NCBI GenBank assembly: GCA_025266875.1 | Contig: JALLLT010000008.1 | Span: 1-64,000, forward strand | Source of the DNA: Fennellomyces sp. T-0311 | Taxonomy: Eukaryota; Mucoromycota; Mucoromycetes; Mucorales; Lichtheimiaceae | Length of the DNA stretch: 64,000 nt | Reading direction: 5' to 3' | Part shown: positions 21,265-33,889 of the stretch, in pieces | Numbering within the stretch: the stretch's first letter is position 1 | Layout of the letters: each line of letters starts with the position of its first letter | Translations under genes and position numbers: made by a program | The notes under the pieces: model-generated | Databases searched by the model: none | The model's input: only the letters and a program-made list of their open reading frames with translations | What the model was told of the DNA's origin: nothing

Positions 21265-23109
21265 GAATGTTTCCGGTGTAAGGATATTTTGAAACTTGAG
21301 TTCCTTACACAGAGAGTAACTCTGGTGTAGAACTGGTTTAAAAGATATAAAAAAGGGTGTAAAAAGGGTTGAATGAATAAATTAACCTAAAACAAAAGGT
21401 TAAAGTGGTGGAAAAGTAGGTTACTTTGACCATAGTGAAAAATGGGAATTTAATGGTAAATTTATGTGAAATGATTTTCACGTTATATCACTTTATTTAA
21501 CCTTCAAAGCGATTACTTCAGGTAGATTATCCCAACTACATACAGAAGTTGCTTTTAAAGACTTCAGTGCAATCTTTTATTTGAGGAAGATAAAGTTTAA
21601 ATGAATATATTAATATGGTTGTAACGTTTGCTATATTTAATGAAAGAGAATTACTACAGGCGCGACAAAATTTCAGCTCGGGCATGACAAAAAATTGAAT
21701 TAGCCAATCAGCTTTTCTTACTTAATAAAACATGTAAAATACCAAAAAACTTGTCGTGCCCCTTGTTTCTGTCGTGCCTTTTATGCTTTGTGGTGCCCTC
21801 GTGACTGCTGTGCTCATCATTTACTGCCTGATCCTAATTTGTGAGCTTGTGCTTTGTGATCTTACATTCTTCAACATTGCGTACATCACATAATCTACTC
21901 TCAATGGAGCAAATCAACATTACTGAAGATCCTATTATCATTACGACCGAGTTGTCTACTGCAACGCTAAATCGGCGCTACCAGACCCTTAGTGAATCAC
22001 GTCAGGTGATAGCAGCAGAGGTTGCACAAGAATACAGGTTCCCAGTTGTGACAGGAACAAGCAACAACCATAGCGTCTACTTGTGCTACAAACACTATGG
22101 GGATTTACGTTCCCATAAAGGCAAGTTTGCTTAAGAACTAAGACATTTATCGAAACATACAGAAGCATATAGATGTTAATAAAGTAAGATCAGGTGTCAA
22201 TAATAAAAATGGATTAAATGAGGATACTACAACCGCGCGTAAAGCGTATACTTGCAACAACGGTGTAGTAAAGAAAAACCTGACAAGACGCTCGGCAAAG
22301 ACTGGTTGTACATGGAAAGTGTATGTCTCAAAGACAAAAGCCGACAAAGGGATGTGGACCATTAAGCTCGCAAAGAGCAGCTTTGGTCACAATCATAAGC
22401 TGTCTAAAGATCGAAAAATGTATCACGAGCTACGAAAGCCTACCGGTGAACAGCAGATCGGAATTGGTATGATGATGCAAGCAAACGTGCCACCGAAGCA
22501 GATCTTGGAGTTTATGGGTGCCGCAGATAAAACGTTGCAAATGAAAGGCAAGGATCTGTACAACTTCCGCCAAAAATACATGAGCAATGGCGACTCAACT
22601 ACGACCGAATTTGCTGCAATCATCGATGACCTTTCGGCGTACAACTATATTTTTCGAGCACAATTGATGACCGACAACAACAGGCTCAAGTCTATGTTCA
22701 TCACACATAACAGATGCATCGAGCGAACAAGATCATTCCCCGAGGTCATAATCATCGATACAACCTACAAAACGAACATAAACAAGATGCCAGTTGTCAA
22801 CATTGTTGGTATCGATAACCTTGCATCGGAATACGGGTGTCGAAGCCTACGATCGTTCTTTGTTGGTGCAGCAGTTGTTGTGGACGAGAAGCTCTTGTCG
22901 TACGAGTGGATATTGCAACAGCGTAAAGATATCGTGTTTTACGATGATATGAAACCAGGTATATTCGTTACTGATGATGACAAGGGATTGCGTGCCGCGC
23001 TTCAAACTGTGTTTCCGAGCTCGCCACATATCCTATGTGCATGGCATATTCGCAAAAATTTCATTGCCAAAGCGGGTACTTCATTCAAGCAAGGCACAGA
23101 CGAATACAA

Positions 23110-24921
23110 CACCATGGGAAATAATCCGGACAATCCGGACAATCCGGCGCATCAGCGCATACTTTTTAATCTCAGTATATGTCCAGATTCCCTATATGGT
23201 AAAAAATCTGAAGTCTGCGTACTGATACCTTATATGGTAAGAAATAGGCAGCCAATGCCGTGTATCAGAAGATGCTTTTGCTCAATAAATCTTATTTGCG
23301 AAAAAAAAAACTTTATTGTAAAAAAAAAACCTTCAGGAGGGATGGCTCTTTCTTTTTGGGCACGAGCAGATGGCCGGGATCGCCATCACTGTACCTGTGG
23401 TTGTTGTGGTTGACGCTGTTGCTGTTGCTGTTGTTGTTGCCGGAGGGGAGCGAGGAAGGGATCGTACTCTTCATCTTCGTCCTCAAAAATGTCAATGCCA
23501 TCGTCGTCAGTATCGCCAGCGTTGTCAGCACTATATATATCGCGTTCTTCAAGTTAGGTCCAGTATTATCATCAGTTTGACAAAACATACGTGTTCCCCG
23601 CGGCTGCACTGCTGATTTCCCTATCAAATAATAATGAGTATATAAAATACAAATACACCTTTTTTTATGCTTACCTTATGCTGACATGGAAGTCGACGCG
23701 GATGGAGTTGCTGCCACATCCTTATGGCCCATCCACAAAGCAACTCTGGACACAGTCGTTCGAGAGCTATTTTATAACAAGTTATCCATGGACTTACGAT
23801 GCATATACTAGAAGCTAGTTAAATCTGAGCATGCCATATGATATATCATTATACATACCTTCCATCCTGGTTGACTCGCATGCTTTTACCTTTTGGACAA
23901 TAGACGTACTTGAGCCACAGCTGGCGGATGATGGCTCTACTGAGCCAGTGATCTGTGCATCGTCCCAATGGCACCTTGTATACCTCTCGACTACGGGCTC
24001 AAAAGTCTTGTAATAGTTGGCGATGGCATCATCACCTATATACCTGTAGTTCGAGGCACGCAAGGTGTTGACGCACAGATCCCTCACGCCATGGCTCCAC
24101 GCAACAACTTTAAGAAAGGTAAGAAGACTCTTTACACTTGCCTGGTTTGGCAGGGAACAGAACCTCTGCAGGAAATCAATGCAATGGTTGACCAGGACAG
24201 TCTGCTTTTTATCACCGGTGGTGGGGGCTGACTCAGCGCCACTATTAACATCTCTCGCTGGAGCATCTGCTGGCAGTGTGAACGTTGAGGCAATGTGATC
24301 CTCCTGAGTCTTGGTCAGCTTCCTCTGATCCAGCGCGAATTCGTATTGCTGGTGTTGCTGCGGTCACTGCGCGACCAGACCTTCCAGCGCGGCGCCCCGT
24401 TTAGTCAACGTGCCAACCTGTTCACTCAAGGTTGACACCGTGTTGTTCAAGGCTGACAAAGCATCCAATGCCAAGATGAGCAAATCGCGCTCGGACATCC
24501 AAGTCAGGTCAGGATGAGAAGGATTCATTGGAAAAAGAAAGAGAAGTAAAATCAGTGGTCACGGCAAATGCACAGCAGAAAAAAGTAAAATCTCGCCGCA
24601 TATATAAACCGTATGGGCCGGATGGGCCTGATGCTGTTACACTTGTCTGTGTATATGGCAATTTTTTTCATCGTGTTGCTACACCGTGTGTGTATATGGC
24701 AACTTTTTTCATCGTGTTGTTACACCATGTGTGTGTATGGCAATTTTGCTTGTCGTGAGTGTCTTGAGTTTTCATACCTGGAACGACAAAGCTTTCTGTC
24801 TACCAGCTGTTACACGTGCCTTCCCTTTTTGACCTCTATTCTTTCTCCGGTGTGTATATATGGCAATTTTTTGTCCTGATGGGCCGGATTGTCCGGATTG
24901 TCCAGATTATTTCCCATGGTG
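23110..24921 (-). mobile_element. CACCA-ended element (CACTA-like) inserted in the MULE-1 transposase
   Basis: The inverted ends are CACCATGGGAAATAATCCGG at 23110 and, on the other strand, CACCATGGGAAATAATCTGG ending at 24921. Both continue into two copies of GGACAATCC. The 3 bp CAA flanks it (23107-23109 and 24922-24924). Taking it out joins GTDEY to KYFTQSCIGQL in frame. It is 1812 bp, with one minus-strand gene and no transposase. Subterminal direct repeats are seen on the right: GTGTATATGGCAATTTTTTTC recurs in an approximately 50 bp period at 24650-24750, and again near 24850. Confidence 0.8.
23380..24524 (-). pseudogene. Unrecognised gene of the CACCA-ended element (coiled coil, acidic and poly-Gln tail)
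   Basis: I do not recognise this family. From ATG at 24524 (MNPSHPDLTWMSERDLLILA) a heptad-like helix follows (ALDALSALNNTVSTLSEQVGTL), then an in-frame TGA near 24365, then an open stretch to about 23812 including ALDQRKLTKTQED and TRCHWDDAQITGSVEPSS. The last exon (about 23560-23390) reads DDDGIDIFEDEDEEYDPF followed by a run of Gln and ends in PQVQ. The intron joins are not resolved. Position and make-up suggest the DNA-binding accessory protein of a CACTA-type element (TNP1-like), but that is a guess. It may need a transposase from elsewhere. Confidence 0.45.
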
Positions 24922-27705
24922 CAAGTACTTCACCCAATCGTGTATTGGTCAGCTAATCTGGTGCCGTAACAAAGATGACTTTGAGACGGCCATCAGAAAC
25001 TACCGTGCAGCCATCAAAGGCGTCGTAAAGGAAAAAGAACTGAGCAACTACTTGGATTTGTTAGTGTACCATGACTCTTACTGTCTAGATCACTCATTCT
25101 AATCGCATACATATGCATAGACTTTACGATGACAAGGAAAAATGGGGCGGTCCATAGACGGAAAAGCTTATGCACCTAGGCGCCAGATCATCGCAGAGAG
25201 TCGAGGGTACGCACTGGTCTATCAAAAGCATACTTAACACACCCGGCAAACTCTCCAAACTTTTTAAGTCCATAAGAATATATCTGGAAAACGAGGTGGG
25301 TTGTGGAGTTATAGTTCAACTAACTAAAGGCCGATTATGTTAATTATCTGCCTAACAGGACGCAAAAGCTGTAACCAAACATGAAGAGGAATACCTCACA
25401 AGATTGGTAATCAAAAGCGGTGACGATATCGACAGAGGCACGATGAAAATTATGCAAAGGCTATATGGCCGCATCTGTCAATTTGCAATCTTTGCAATCC
25501 ACGTCAAGATCCGCCGTGCTAAGGATAAAGCAATCAATGACAAGCACTTAAATGAGTGTGATTGCGCGGTGAGTGTGAACTCTGGGTTACCATGCTGTCA
25601 TATTCTGTTCCAAGCTGCTGCTTGTGATCTCGAATCATTTATTATTGACCCGAGCACCATTGATGCAAGATGGCATCTAAGAACCACCAAGGGTAAGTTA
25701 CCTACTCATTTTTTGCTAGCACGTTATATTTAACCAAAACTGCTCTACATCAATATGCAGATCATGTTTCACATACGCCAATCGTCGATAATAACGTCCT
25801 CTACGCTAATGGATCGGAAGACATACGTGTTCAAGAACGCTTTAATAAGCTAAAGCATGATATAGCCACTGCATATAAGGACCGTCAAACAAGCTCCCAA
25901 CGTATTGAACTTCTGATGGCGTTGGAGCAGACGCTCTCAGGCTTCGTAGCGGTGAATGTTAATGACATTTACCTTCCTACAGACGTGAAAACAAAAGGCA
26001 GACCCAAGCTCACGAAAGGTTCAAGATTGCCGTCGTTGTGGGAACATGCAGAGGCGAAGCAGAAAAAAGAAGCCGAGAAAAAGAAGCGAAAGGACGTAGA
26101 ATCGACGCAAGATAGAGAAGAGAACCGGCGTCCTACCAAGAGGTACAGAATACGTACAGGTAAACAGTGTATTTGAAAAGAGTAGTTGATAAACTTCTTG
26201 TACTCTTTAGAGTCCGTTTTGCGACGCCTCCTCCATATGACCAGCTGTACTATGAAGTCAGCGGAGCGCCTTTTGATGTATATCCTGAAATCCCAAAGGA
26301 GTATGTTACTCGTGTTGTTGACATACAGAGCGATGGATGGTGTGGATATCGAGCAATTGCCTGTCACGTAACAGGGAACCAGGATGACGCCGTGTCTATT
26401 AAGCAAGCTATGCTGCAACAGCTTCTTGAAAACCTCGAATTCTACGAGCAAAATCTCTGGGGCGGACACAAATGTATCACTGAGGAAGTTCTTAATCGCC
26501 TCAGATACCAGCAAAACTTTGGTGTATCATCCTGCAGTATCGATTACTGGATGGACGCAATCATTGAATTGCCGATAGCTGCCGATGCGTTTAATATGCC
26601 TTTTGCAGTTTATTCGACCGCTAACATGACTGAACAACCAACCTTATACCTGCCACACTTTGAGCCACATACCAGAATTCGCCGCTCTCCAGGTATTATA
26701 CAACATACCGATGGCAATCATTTCGTTGTGCTGCATGTTTCCAAGAGCATCAGTAGCATAACGTGGCCTCCAGTCAGCCAAGGGTATTTAAGTAGATGTG
26801 ATAAGGCAGGTATACCTGACCCCCGCTACACTTTCTGGCGATATTTAAGCATTGCGCCAACTCCCCAAGTTAACCCCCCTATCTTTTTAAGCATTTAAAA
26901 CATATAGATCATTGATAACATATTGGTATATAGATTCTATATAGCACACGCTTCGGTTTTTGGTTTTTCTGTCGTCCTATTATTGTTGCATATATCCGAA
27001 ACAGAAACTACACAAAATTACAGTAATGCTTCTAAAAAATGTCGGTAGTATGTACATGGTTAGTAAATATTTATGGTCTCGTTTCAGAGTTATACCATAG
27101 GTATAGTATGAAGGTAATGTAGCGTCAATAAGTAGATATTGCTTGATTTGTACGTATGTGCTGTAAAAAGTGCTTTAAGTGATCAGAAAAGAGCAATAAT
27201 CTTTATTAGTACTCGAATTTGAGTCAAAGAAAATAAGATGATAACACGAGGCACAAGTACGACGAGCTAAACAATAATGTGAGGCGTAGAAGTCATATAG
27301 GGCACAACAGAAACAAGGGGCACGACAAGTTTTTTGGTATTTTACGTGTTTTAATAAGTAAGAAAAGCTGATTGGCTAATTCAATTTTTTGTCATGCCCG
27401 AGCTGAAATTTTTGTCGCGCCCGTAGTAATTCTCTTAATGAAAAAATGTGAAAGACGAAGGTTCGCAGGACTAAATAATACAGATACAAATGGATACCAG
27501 AAATTTGCTTAGTTAACGTCAAATTATAAAACAAATGTAGATTAACAGGAAGTAGTACAACAACAGAAGTAAAGAAATGCTAGAGTAGCTGTAAATTACG
27601 AATGGGTTAAGCGTCAAGTCAAACAAAAGTGTATACGGGATTGTAAAAGGTAAAAGAAAGAAAAGCGAATTGAAAGGAAAGATCGGGTTGGGTTGTAGGT
27701 GCAGC

Positions 27706-30700
27706 TTATATTTTGCCCGCTTCCCCAAGTTTGATTTCATTTGGTATAATTCCTTGATAAGTATAGTAGTACTTGTTATCGCGGTGTAAACATGAAAGCT
27801 TGAGTACTGCACAGTCCAAATGAGTAATATCGGTTACGTAGTATCTGCAACCCAACCCAGATCCATATGGGACACCGCTATTCAATAACTTTGTATCAGT
27901 ACAAATGTGAACAAGGCACAGCGTCTTCGTAACGGTGGAGGTAGTATGCTGAAATAAAAGTATTGTTCTACCAAAGAACTCTTTCCAATAGTTTTCCGTC
28001 TTGCTCCTTGTGCCACGTAGTGCATTTGTGTCGACCGGTAATGTCATTTTTGCAAACGTTTCCTCCTTTCCAGCTCCCTCTTCATCCTTTTTACCGATAA
28101 AGGTGTGTCCGCGAACCTCTGCCTTGCGACACACCAGTATCCTTTGATCCATGTCACTTTCGTCGGCGAGAATTTTATACCGTAAATAGTACGCCAATAG
28201 TTCCTTTTTGAGATCATATCTGGAGTATTTCTCCAATGTGCCGCTAGTATCCACCTTCAAAAATTTCACCACGGTATCCTTAATAGAAATAGTAGGAGAG
28301 TCTGCTTACATTATCAGCTAAGTATATCAGATGTATATTTATAATGATATGTTGAATACTTACTAGGATCGTTTACTTCCGCAGTGGTTTCTTCTCTCTG
28401 CAATCGGCTGAAGTACGATGATGCCTGCAGTAGGTGCAGAGCATTAAAGGCATTTTGGAACGGGTTGCTTCGCGATTTTATCCTCGGTTTCAGTCTACCA
28501 ATGTTGCGTTCCATTGTTCTTGTACTATATAAACGCGGTGGGCCCAGGTGACGTATGATATCCGGTGCATGCGACAGATAATGATGGCTGATAGTGAATG
28601 CATTGATTGGCATGTACTTGCGTAAAAACTGCTGCCATATATTGATGTTTCTATTTTAGTGTAAAGGATAAAAGTTATTCATGGATAATGGATATAAGCC
28701 GTTATACTTCTGGTACATACTTAGTGATTCGCACAATTTTTTTTTCGTTATTTCGAAATCCAATATCATACCCGCGGCTGCTGCAAGGCAAGCAAGGCCT
28801 TTTTCAAATCTTCGAAGCATGGTTTGTCTTTTTTTTCAACCTTTGACTCCGTTTGCTGGTGATCTAACTGCTCTATTATATACGTAGGTACAATATGGAG
28901 CAGGAAAACCATCCAGTCAACTGCCTTCGCGTAACCAGGTTCTTTGGACAAGTCTAATATTTCAGATTTAGGTTATTAATGTGTTGCGTATTTAAAATAT
29001 TAATATACCCAATAATATGCCTTCAAACGTGTCTGGTAAGCAACAGTTCGCGTCTGCCATTGCCTTCCCTATTTCTCGTAAGTACTTTTTCTCCAATACG
29101 AAAGGCGTTGTTGGCCTTCCATAATCCCCATTCAGCATGTTCCAAACTTGATGTGAGATATTGTGTGCGATGATGTGCATCTCATCGAAACCAAAAAAGT
29201 CTGAGCCATGAAATGCAGCTAGTTGTTCGAATGGTGTGCCTCTTTTGATATTTTTCTGCTAAAAAAGTCGATCATATTAATAACCTATATAAAGAAGCAT
29301 ATACGAAATTAGAATACCTTTTGTAGCCAATGCTTTTCAGCCTTCTTATCACGAAGCACAGGTTTGATTTTTACTCGGAAGTCGACTGCTTTGCAGGTTC
29401 GATACTTGGTCTTTTCTTTTCCGGGGAAAAACATCCCCCCTTTTGGCCCACGAACCCCTTTTATTACGCAAATACGACACCCGTATGTGCTGCTATGACT
29501 GTGGCCTATAAGATCACCGATGCCAGGGGTATCTCCTCCCAGAAAAAGTAATTGGACACCAACTCGAAACTTTCGGTGCTCATCGACATGAATGATCATC
29601 CCATTGTTACCAAGAGCAGTAAGTTCCTTTACAATTGGATCTAAAAAGCTGTCGATATTTTCCGGTTTTTTAGGGCCGGGAAGTACGGCAATCAGTAGAA
29701 TATTTTCGCTTTTATATCTAGATACAATATTGTATATTTTAGAAACAGAGCAAAGAACAGGTTGATGATACACACAACAGCAACGCAAAGAAAGATAGTG
29801 AATGCACGTACTGCTCGCTTAATGGCAGATTTAAGATTACGCCCAAAATCAACGTTAAGGTGTAGCCTCGTCTCTTGAAAACATTGAACCCGTCAATATA
29901 TAACCCAATAGCAATGTCATATGGCCCCGGCAGAAGATGCTTGATCCGTTGATAAGCTTTTCCGTCGAATATATCCTTGTATAAACCATTTTTTGTATGC
30001 GTTTGATTGGTAGTTGATGTCGATGATGTATATTTCCACCGATGTCCGATTAGGTCCCTAGTATGCTTTGAATGGAAGAATGTCTTCAACTGCTGTGAAA
30101 TAGGTAGCTGCGAGATTTTTGCTATAGGTGTCGTATCCTACACCTTCCCACAGAGAATGCCTTCTTGTTTCAGTCTCAGACACATCCATTCTATTCGTTC
30201 TTTCGACGGCACCAACCGTACGTCATCCATTGGTCCAGTTTCTGCCAACATCTGTCCAAAACTACTTTGATCTAGATTAGGACATCAAAGGACTCATCGA
30301 GTTTACCCGAAACATGGATAAGTTACTTAACAGGACGCTCGTCCTATATCGCTGCCTAAACATGGATTCGGAACATCACCAAGAAGCGTTCATTCCGACC
30401 GCTTCAACGATATAAATATCTGAGTAGTTTGTCATCAATAAAAACGTCTTTAATTCGGTCTCGCACTTTCACGTCTGATCTTATTTGAGAATATCACAAT
30501 AGGTTCGGTTCTTGGAAGTGATACCGAATTCGTGGCCTTTACTACCCGATACCGTGGATAATGACAGTGCGGGCACTCTGTGAGATCTTTGTCATTATCG
30601 AAGTACATGTAGCACCCTTTTTTACACATATGATAGGTATCTAGAGTAACCGGATATGCCTCCAGCATATCTTTCTTTGCTACATGTGTCGATGATAACG

Positions 30701-31426
30701 CTTTCCTTTCTACGAGTACCAAATACTCTAATTAATGACTCCATGAAAGTACAAATTCTATACAGATCGGTACATACCGAACATAGGGTCCATAATATAT
30801 TCGTTAAACCACCATATTATTCGATCTGACGCGTTTTTTCCAATAGAGAGCTGAACCATAAGGAGGTAAAGCTCAACGCTTTTTCTTGAAGTATAGTCCA
30901 TGGAATCTTCGATATCAGTTGATAAAAATACATCCACTGGCTTTTCACTACTCATATATATCATGAGTTAGTATTAACTTCTAAGTTTAATTTACAGTGT
31001 AAAAGCGCTTACCTTTCTTCAGTGTCATCTGTTGAAGTTTCATCTGCACTCGTTATAACAGAACCTTCCTCACTGCTTTTGTCTTCTTCAATTTCAGTAC
31101 TGCTGTTTTCATCTCCAGAAGACATGAGACTTGAATTGGGTTCTTCGCTATAATCTATATTTCATAATGCAGAAAGCTAATTTAACTTTTGAAAATTTTC
31201 TTTTGAAATTACTTCTTAATTGCGTACCAGTATTTCCGTGATATACGTACTCCATCGAAGAAGTACTATCCAAACTCTCATACTGGTCAAACGTGAGGTC
31301 GGAATTCGTAAGTTCATCTATTCTTCTGCGCTTTTGGGATTTTCGTTTGTAACACTCTTTTTCATGAGTCAGCCTCTCTTTGAAAGTGATAAGTTCATGG
31401 CAATCGTTGCAGCGCGTTACGGGCAT
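27706..31426 (-). pseudogene. TNP2-like CACTA transposase, many exons, probably disrupted
   Basis: Reading on the minus strand, a zinc-finger start (MPVTRCNDCHELITFKERL) is followed by acidic linkers and then TNP2-type blocks: YHMCKKGCYMYFDNDKDLTE with CPHCHYPRY (30.6 kb); LPISQQLKTFFHSKHTRDLI (30.1 kb); DIAIGLYIDGFNVFKRRGYT and LTLILGVILNLPL (29.9 kb); LPGPKKPENIDSFLDPIVKE, GDTPGIGDLIGHSHSSTYGC (29.5 kb); SDFFGFDEMHIIAHNISHQV (29.2 kb); then C-terminal exons to a stop at 27706. These match the TNP2 family of EnSpm/CACTA elements. Introns of about 50-90 nt separate the exons, but joins around 30130-30500 do not resolve and an LTR-like insert lies there, so I call it disrupted. Confidence 0.65.
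30274..30475 (+). repeat. Possible small LTR-like insertion in the TNP2 gene
   Basis: A 202 bp block is flanked by direct repeats TGATCT (30268-30273 and 30476-30481). Inside are a TATA-like box (GATATAAATATCTGAG) and AATAAA about 30 bp later, as in an LTR. The ends are not TG..CA, so the class is open. Confidence 0.35.
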
Positions 31427-31926
31427 TTGAAGAAAAAGGATAAAGAAGAGGCTGAAATAGCATTGACGGGGCAAAGAACAATACAGGCAGGGTAACTGCG
31501 ACAACCAACTGGTTTCACCGCGTTTATTGTTGATAAACATTATTTTTTGGGCTCCATATACAGCATTTTCAACAAGTAATGTCGTAAGCTTTGGCATTTT
31601 ATAATACAAACTATGCATGAGATGTCAGCTGATACGCGACATTACTTTTTGTGAAATACTGTATCATAAGAGTGGGCGCTTGCATACTATCTTACTATAC
31701 ACATTGCCACAGAGCTACTGAAAACAAATTCTCTGAACAAGGACGAACGATTTATGAAAATACAAAACACTTATCTTTGCACAATGGGTGTGTGTTTACT
31801 GTTTATTTTTGTTCTGATACATTTTAACCGTATCAGTGCTCTCTAAATGGTTAATCAAAAAATAAAATATTTTTTTTCCTATCACACTCAAGTATTCTCT
31901 ACAGGTCTTTCATAGTTTACCACCGA

Positions 31927-32667
31927 ATGGCACCAACACGTCGCAAAAAGAAGGATCAACCGCAAGGCAACCCTCACAGTACGACATTTGATGATTCTGA
32001 TATATCTGTCGTACTGCAAAATGTTATTTCCATGATTACTCACATGGCAGAGCATCAAGAACAACTCGAAACCTTATTTATTACCGAAATCAAGAAATTG
32101 AGGGAAAGCCATGATAATTCCTACTTATCGCTATGCCGTGGTGTGACTTTTTCCCTGGGAGACGAGGGTCAAAATCCCAGCGACCATACTCGTGTGCCGT
32201 TTTCTGAGATCATCAAGCTTCTGGTTGCATCAATGACCGATCTACATATCACCGACATCCATGAATTTATGGAATCACACGTCAAGGATATCGAAACAGA
32301 CCATGGAGGATACAAGAAATTGACAAAGAGGCTTGAAAAACGCATCAGATGGGAGTGTGAAGAAGTAATAGGAGCTATTCGCTCGGATAATGGAAAGATT
32401 CCGCCATAGAAGCGACTTTTGAAGCGTGGTCAAATCATCCGGTCAATCACTGCAGAGGCAGAAGCACTTGGTATCCCTGCTCGCTGGTGCGAAGACCTCT
32501 GGCCAATCGTGTTTCTAGTGAAACAGCATTGGGGGAACAAAGTCCGGTACCAAAGAAGGAAGATCAAAGCTAAGAAACTACTCCAGGCACAGAAGCGTCA
32601 AGCAGTAGTAATAGAGGGAGCACTTGTTACAGAAAAGGCATGCAGCAAGAAGCCATTTTATGACTAA
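31927..32667 (+). pseudogene. Accessory gene of the CACTA element, one stop
   Basis: An open frame starting MAPTRRKKKDQPQGNPHSTT, stopped once by TAG at 32407-32409 after NGKIPP, and continuing in the same frame (KRLLKRGQIIRSITAEAEAL) to 32667. The start is strongly basic. A long helical segment follows (SVVLQNVISMITHMAEHQEQ, LETLFITEIKKLRE), and the end is again Lys/Arg-rich (YQRRKIKAKKLLQAQKRQ). I know no family for it. It is divergent from the TNP2-like gene with about 500 bp between them. The basic and helical character would suit a DNA-binding helper like TNP1, but this is inference from position only. Confidence 0.45.
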
Positions 32668-33889
32668 GTTCAAAGGCACATGTTATTAATAGTTAACACG
32701 TATTCGTTAGAACACGAAAGAAGCAAAAAAGCTGACAAGGAAAGAAGCTTCGAAACAATTGATGATCAATGAGAAAAGACTGCGTAATAAGCAAACCTTA
32801 GTAAGCAGGGATTGAGCGTATACTCGAAATATGTATAGGTCTAACAAACTTTAACTCCCTAGAATCCCAAAACTCCCTGTCAATGACTGATGTCTGAGCT
32901 TTGGTGACAACCGTTTTAGGTATTTTTTTACAAGGCATACGTACTGGTTTATCAAAAAAAAAAAGACATATCAAGTACCCCCCACTCACCGTACTTTGCG
33001 CAGCAGCAATTTCCTTCTGTTCATTCCACTTTTCTTCTAAGCCGGTCAATTTATGAACATTCACATGGTTGTGTATTTTCTCAAATATTTATATAGTTTC
33101 CCATAAACCGCAGTACTACCCTTCTCTCATATATGTTTCTATATATCGAAAATTTAAAATAAATGTACTTCCCATATATTATAATAAGGAATTCGAAAAT
33201 AGTAATACTGAAACGTGTGTATTTTTGAAATTAGCATAGCTCGACAGATGACAGGGATTCTGATCGCTAAAGGCTATGTACATATAGTGATATTTACACA
33301 TGTAATACGCGCGGATAACTATATTTCACCCATAAACGTGGGGTAAAAACGGGTGGAAGATGACCAATTCACCTAGTTTGTCAGTGAAAGTGACAGGAAT
33401 CACCCAATTTTAAAGTTAAAAAGTCAACTTGGTTTCACCCGTATTTACCATTAGTGCTAGCTTATTAACATGAAAAAGTCGCAGAAAAGGGTGAGAACAG
33501 GGTTAATTTAATTGGTTAACTTCGGTAAAAGTGACAGCAATCACCGATTTTATTGATGAAAAATCGCCACCATTTTTACTCACATTTTAACCTCTCATTT
33601 TAGCCCTGTGTTATCACTACAGCGACTATGCATTAGTAGGTGTGTATGACAGACAAATGTAGTATATATACTTATTACCATTCACTGTGACCTTCCACAT
33701 ATGCATTCTTTTGCTTGCTATTTTTTTTGAGTTTTACGATGCTGGCTATAATATCAAACAAAATACGTGACAGTAAGTTAAGTATCCACAGCTTTATCAA
33801 CTCGTATTTTTTTCGAGCACACTATATCTTGAACTCATCGGCTTCTTTGCATTTCCTAATTCAAGAATTTTCAAGTTAAATATCACTTT
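32668..33889. other. Interior of the CACTA element, no recognised gene
   Basis: One minus-strand frame at 32798-33064 (starts MNVHKLTGLEEKWNEQKEIA) has no family I know and may be an exon fragment. From 33300 to 33610 lie diffuse repeats of the kind GGGTGAAA / TTTCACCC and GTGACAGSAATCACC in both orientations, probably subterminal or relic repeat material. Confidence 0.35.

Larger units (their letters stand above)
21904..26898 (+). pseudogene. MULE-1 transposase with C-terminal OTU peptidase domain, interrupted
   Basis: The order of domains is: a FAR1-like zinc region (AYTCNNG, GCTWKVYVSKT, FGHNHK); the MULE DDE core with VIIIDTTYKTNINKMP (Asp), GIFVTDDDKGLR (Asp), HILCAWHIRKN and RVEGTHWSIK (Glu); a SWIM zinc finger (CDCAVSVNSGLPCCH); a Lys-rich linker; and an OTU domain (VVDIQSDGWCGYRAIACHVTG with catalytic Asp and Cys, and DGNHFVVLHV with the His). 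Joins at about 26160/26215 fuse the OTU exon in frame. Two lesions are clear: the 1.8 kb element at 23110-24921 after GTDEY, and a TAG at 25155-25157 where MULE-3 and MULE-4 have Trp (GGP-stop against AGPW and GGPW). The first intron seems to use a GC donor near 22126. Confidence 0.83.
21646..27434 (+). mobile_element. MULE-1: Mutator-like element with OTU domain, 9 bp TSD
   Basis: The ends are GAGAATTACTACAGGCGCGA (21646) and, inversely, GAGAATTACTACGGGCGCGA (ending 27434). The TIRs match over about 135-150 bp. TTAATGAAA, 9 bp, flanks both sides (21637-21645 and 27435-27443), the hallmark of MULEs. The element carries one spliced gene, FAR1-like transposase plus OTU domain (21904-26898). It is inserted between the USP-like gene and the TNP2 gene of the giant CACTA, and is itself split by a CACCA-ended element at 23110-24921. 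Confidence 0.9.

Noticed and set aside
23395..23450. CAACAG / GTTGTT repeat as a simple repeat
   Set aside because: In frame as the poly-Gln tail of the gene at 23380-24524 on the minus strand.
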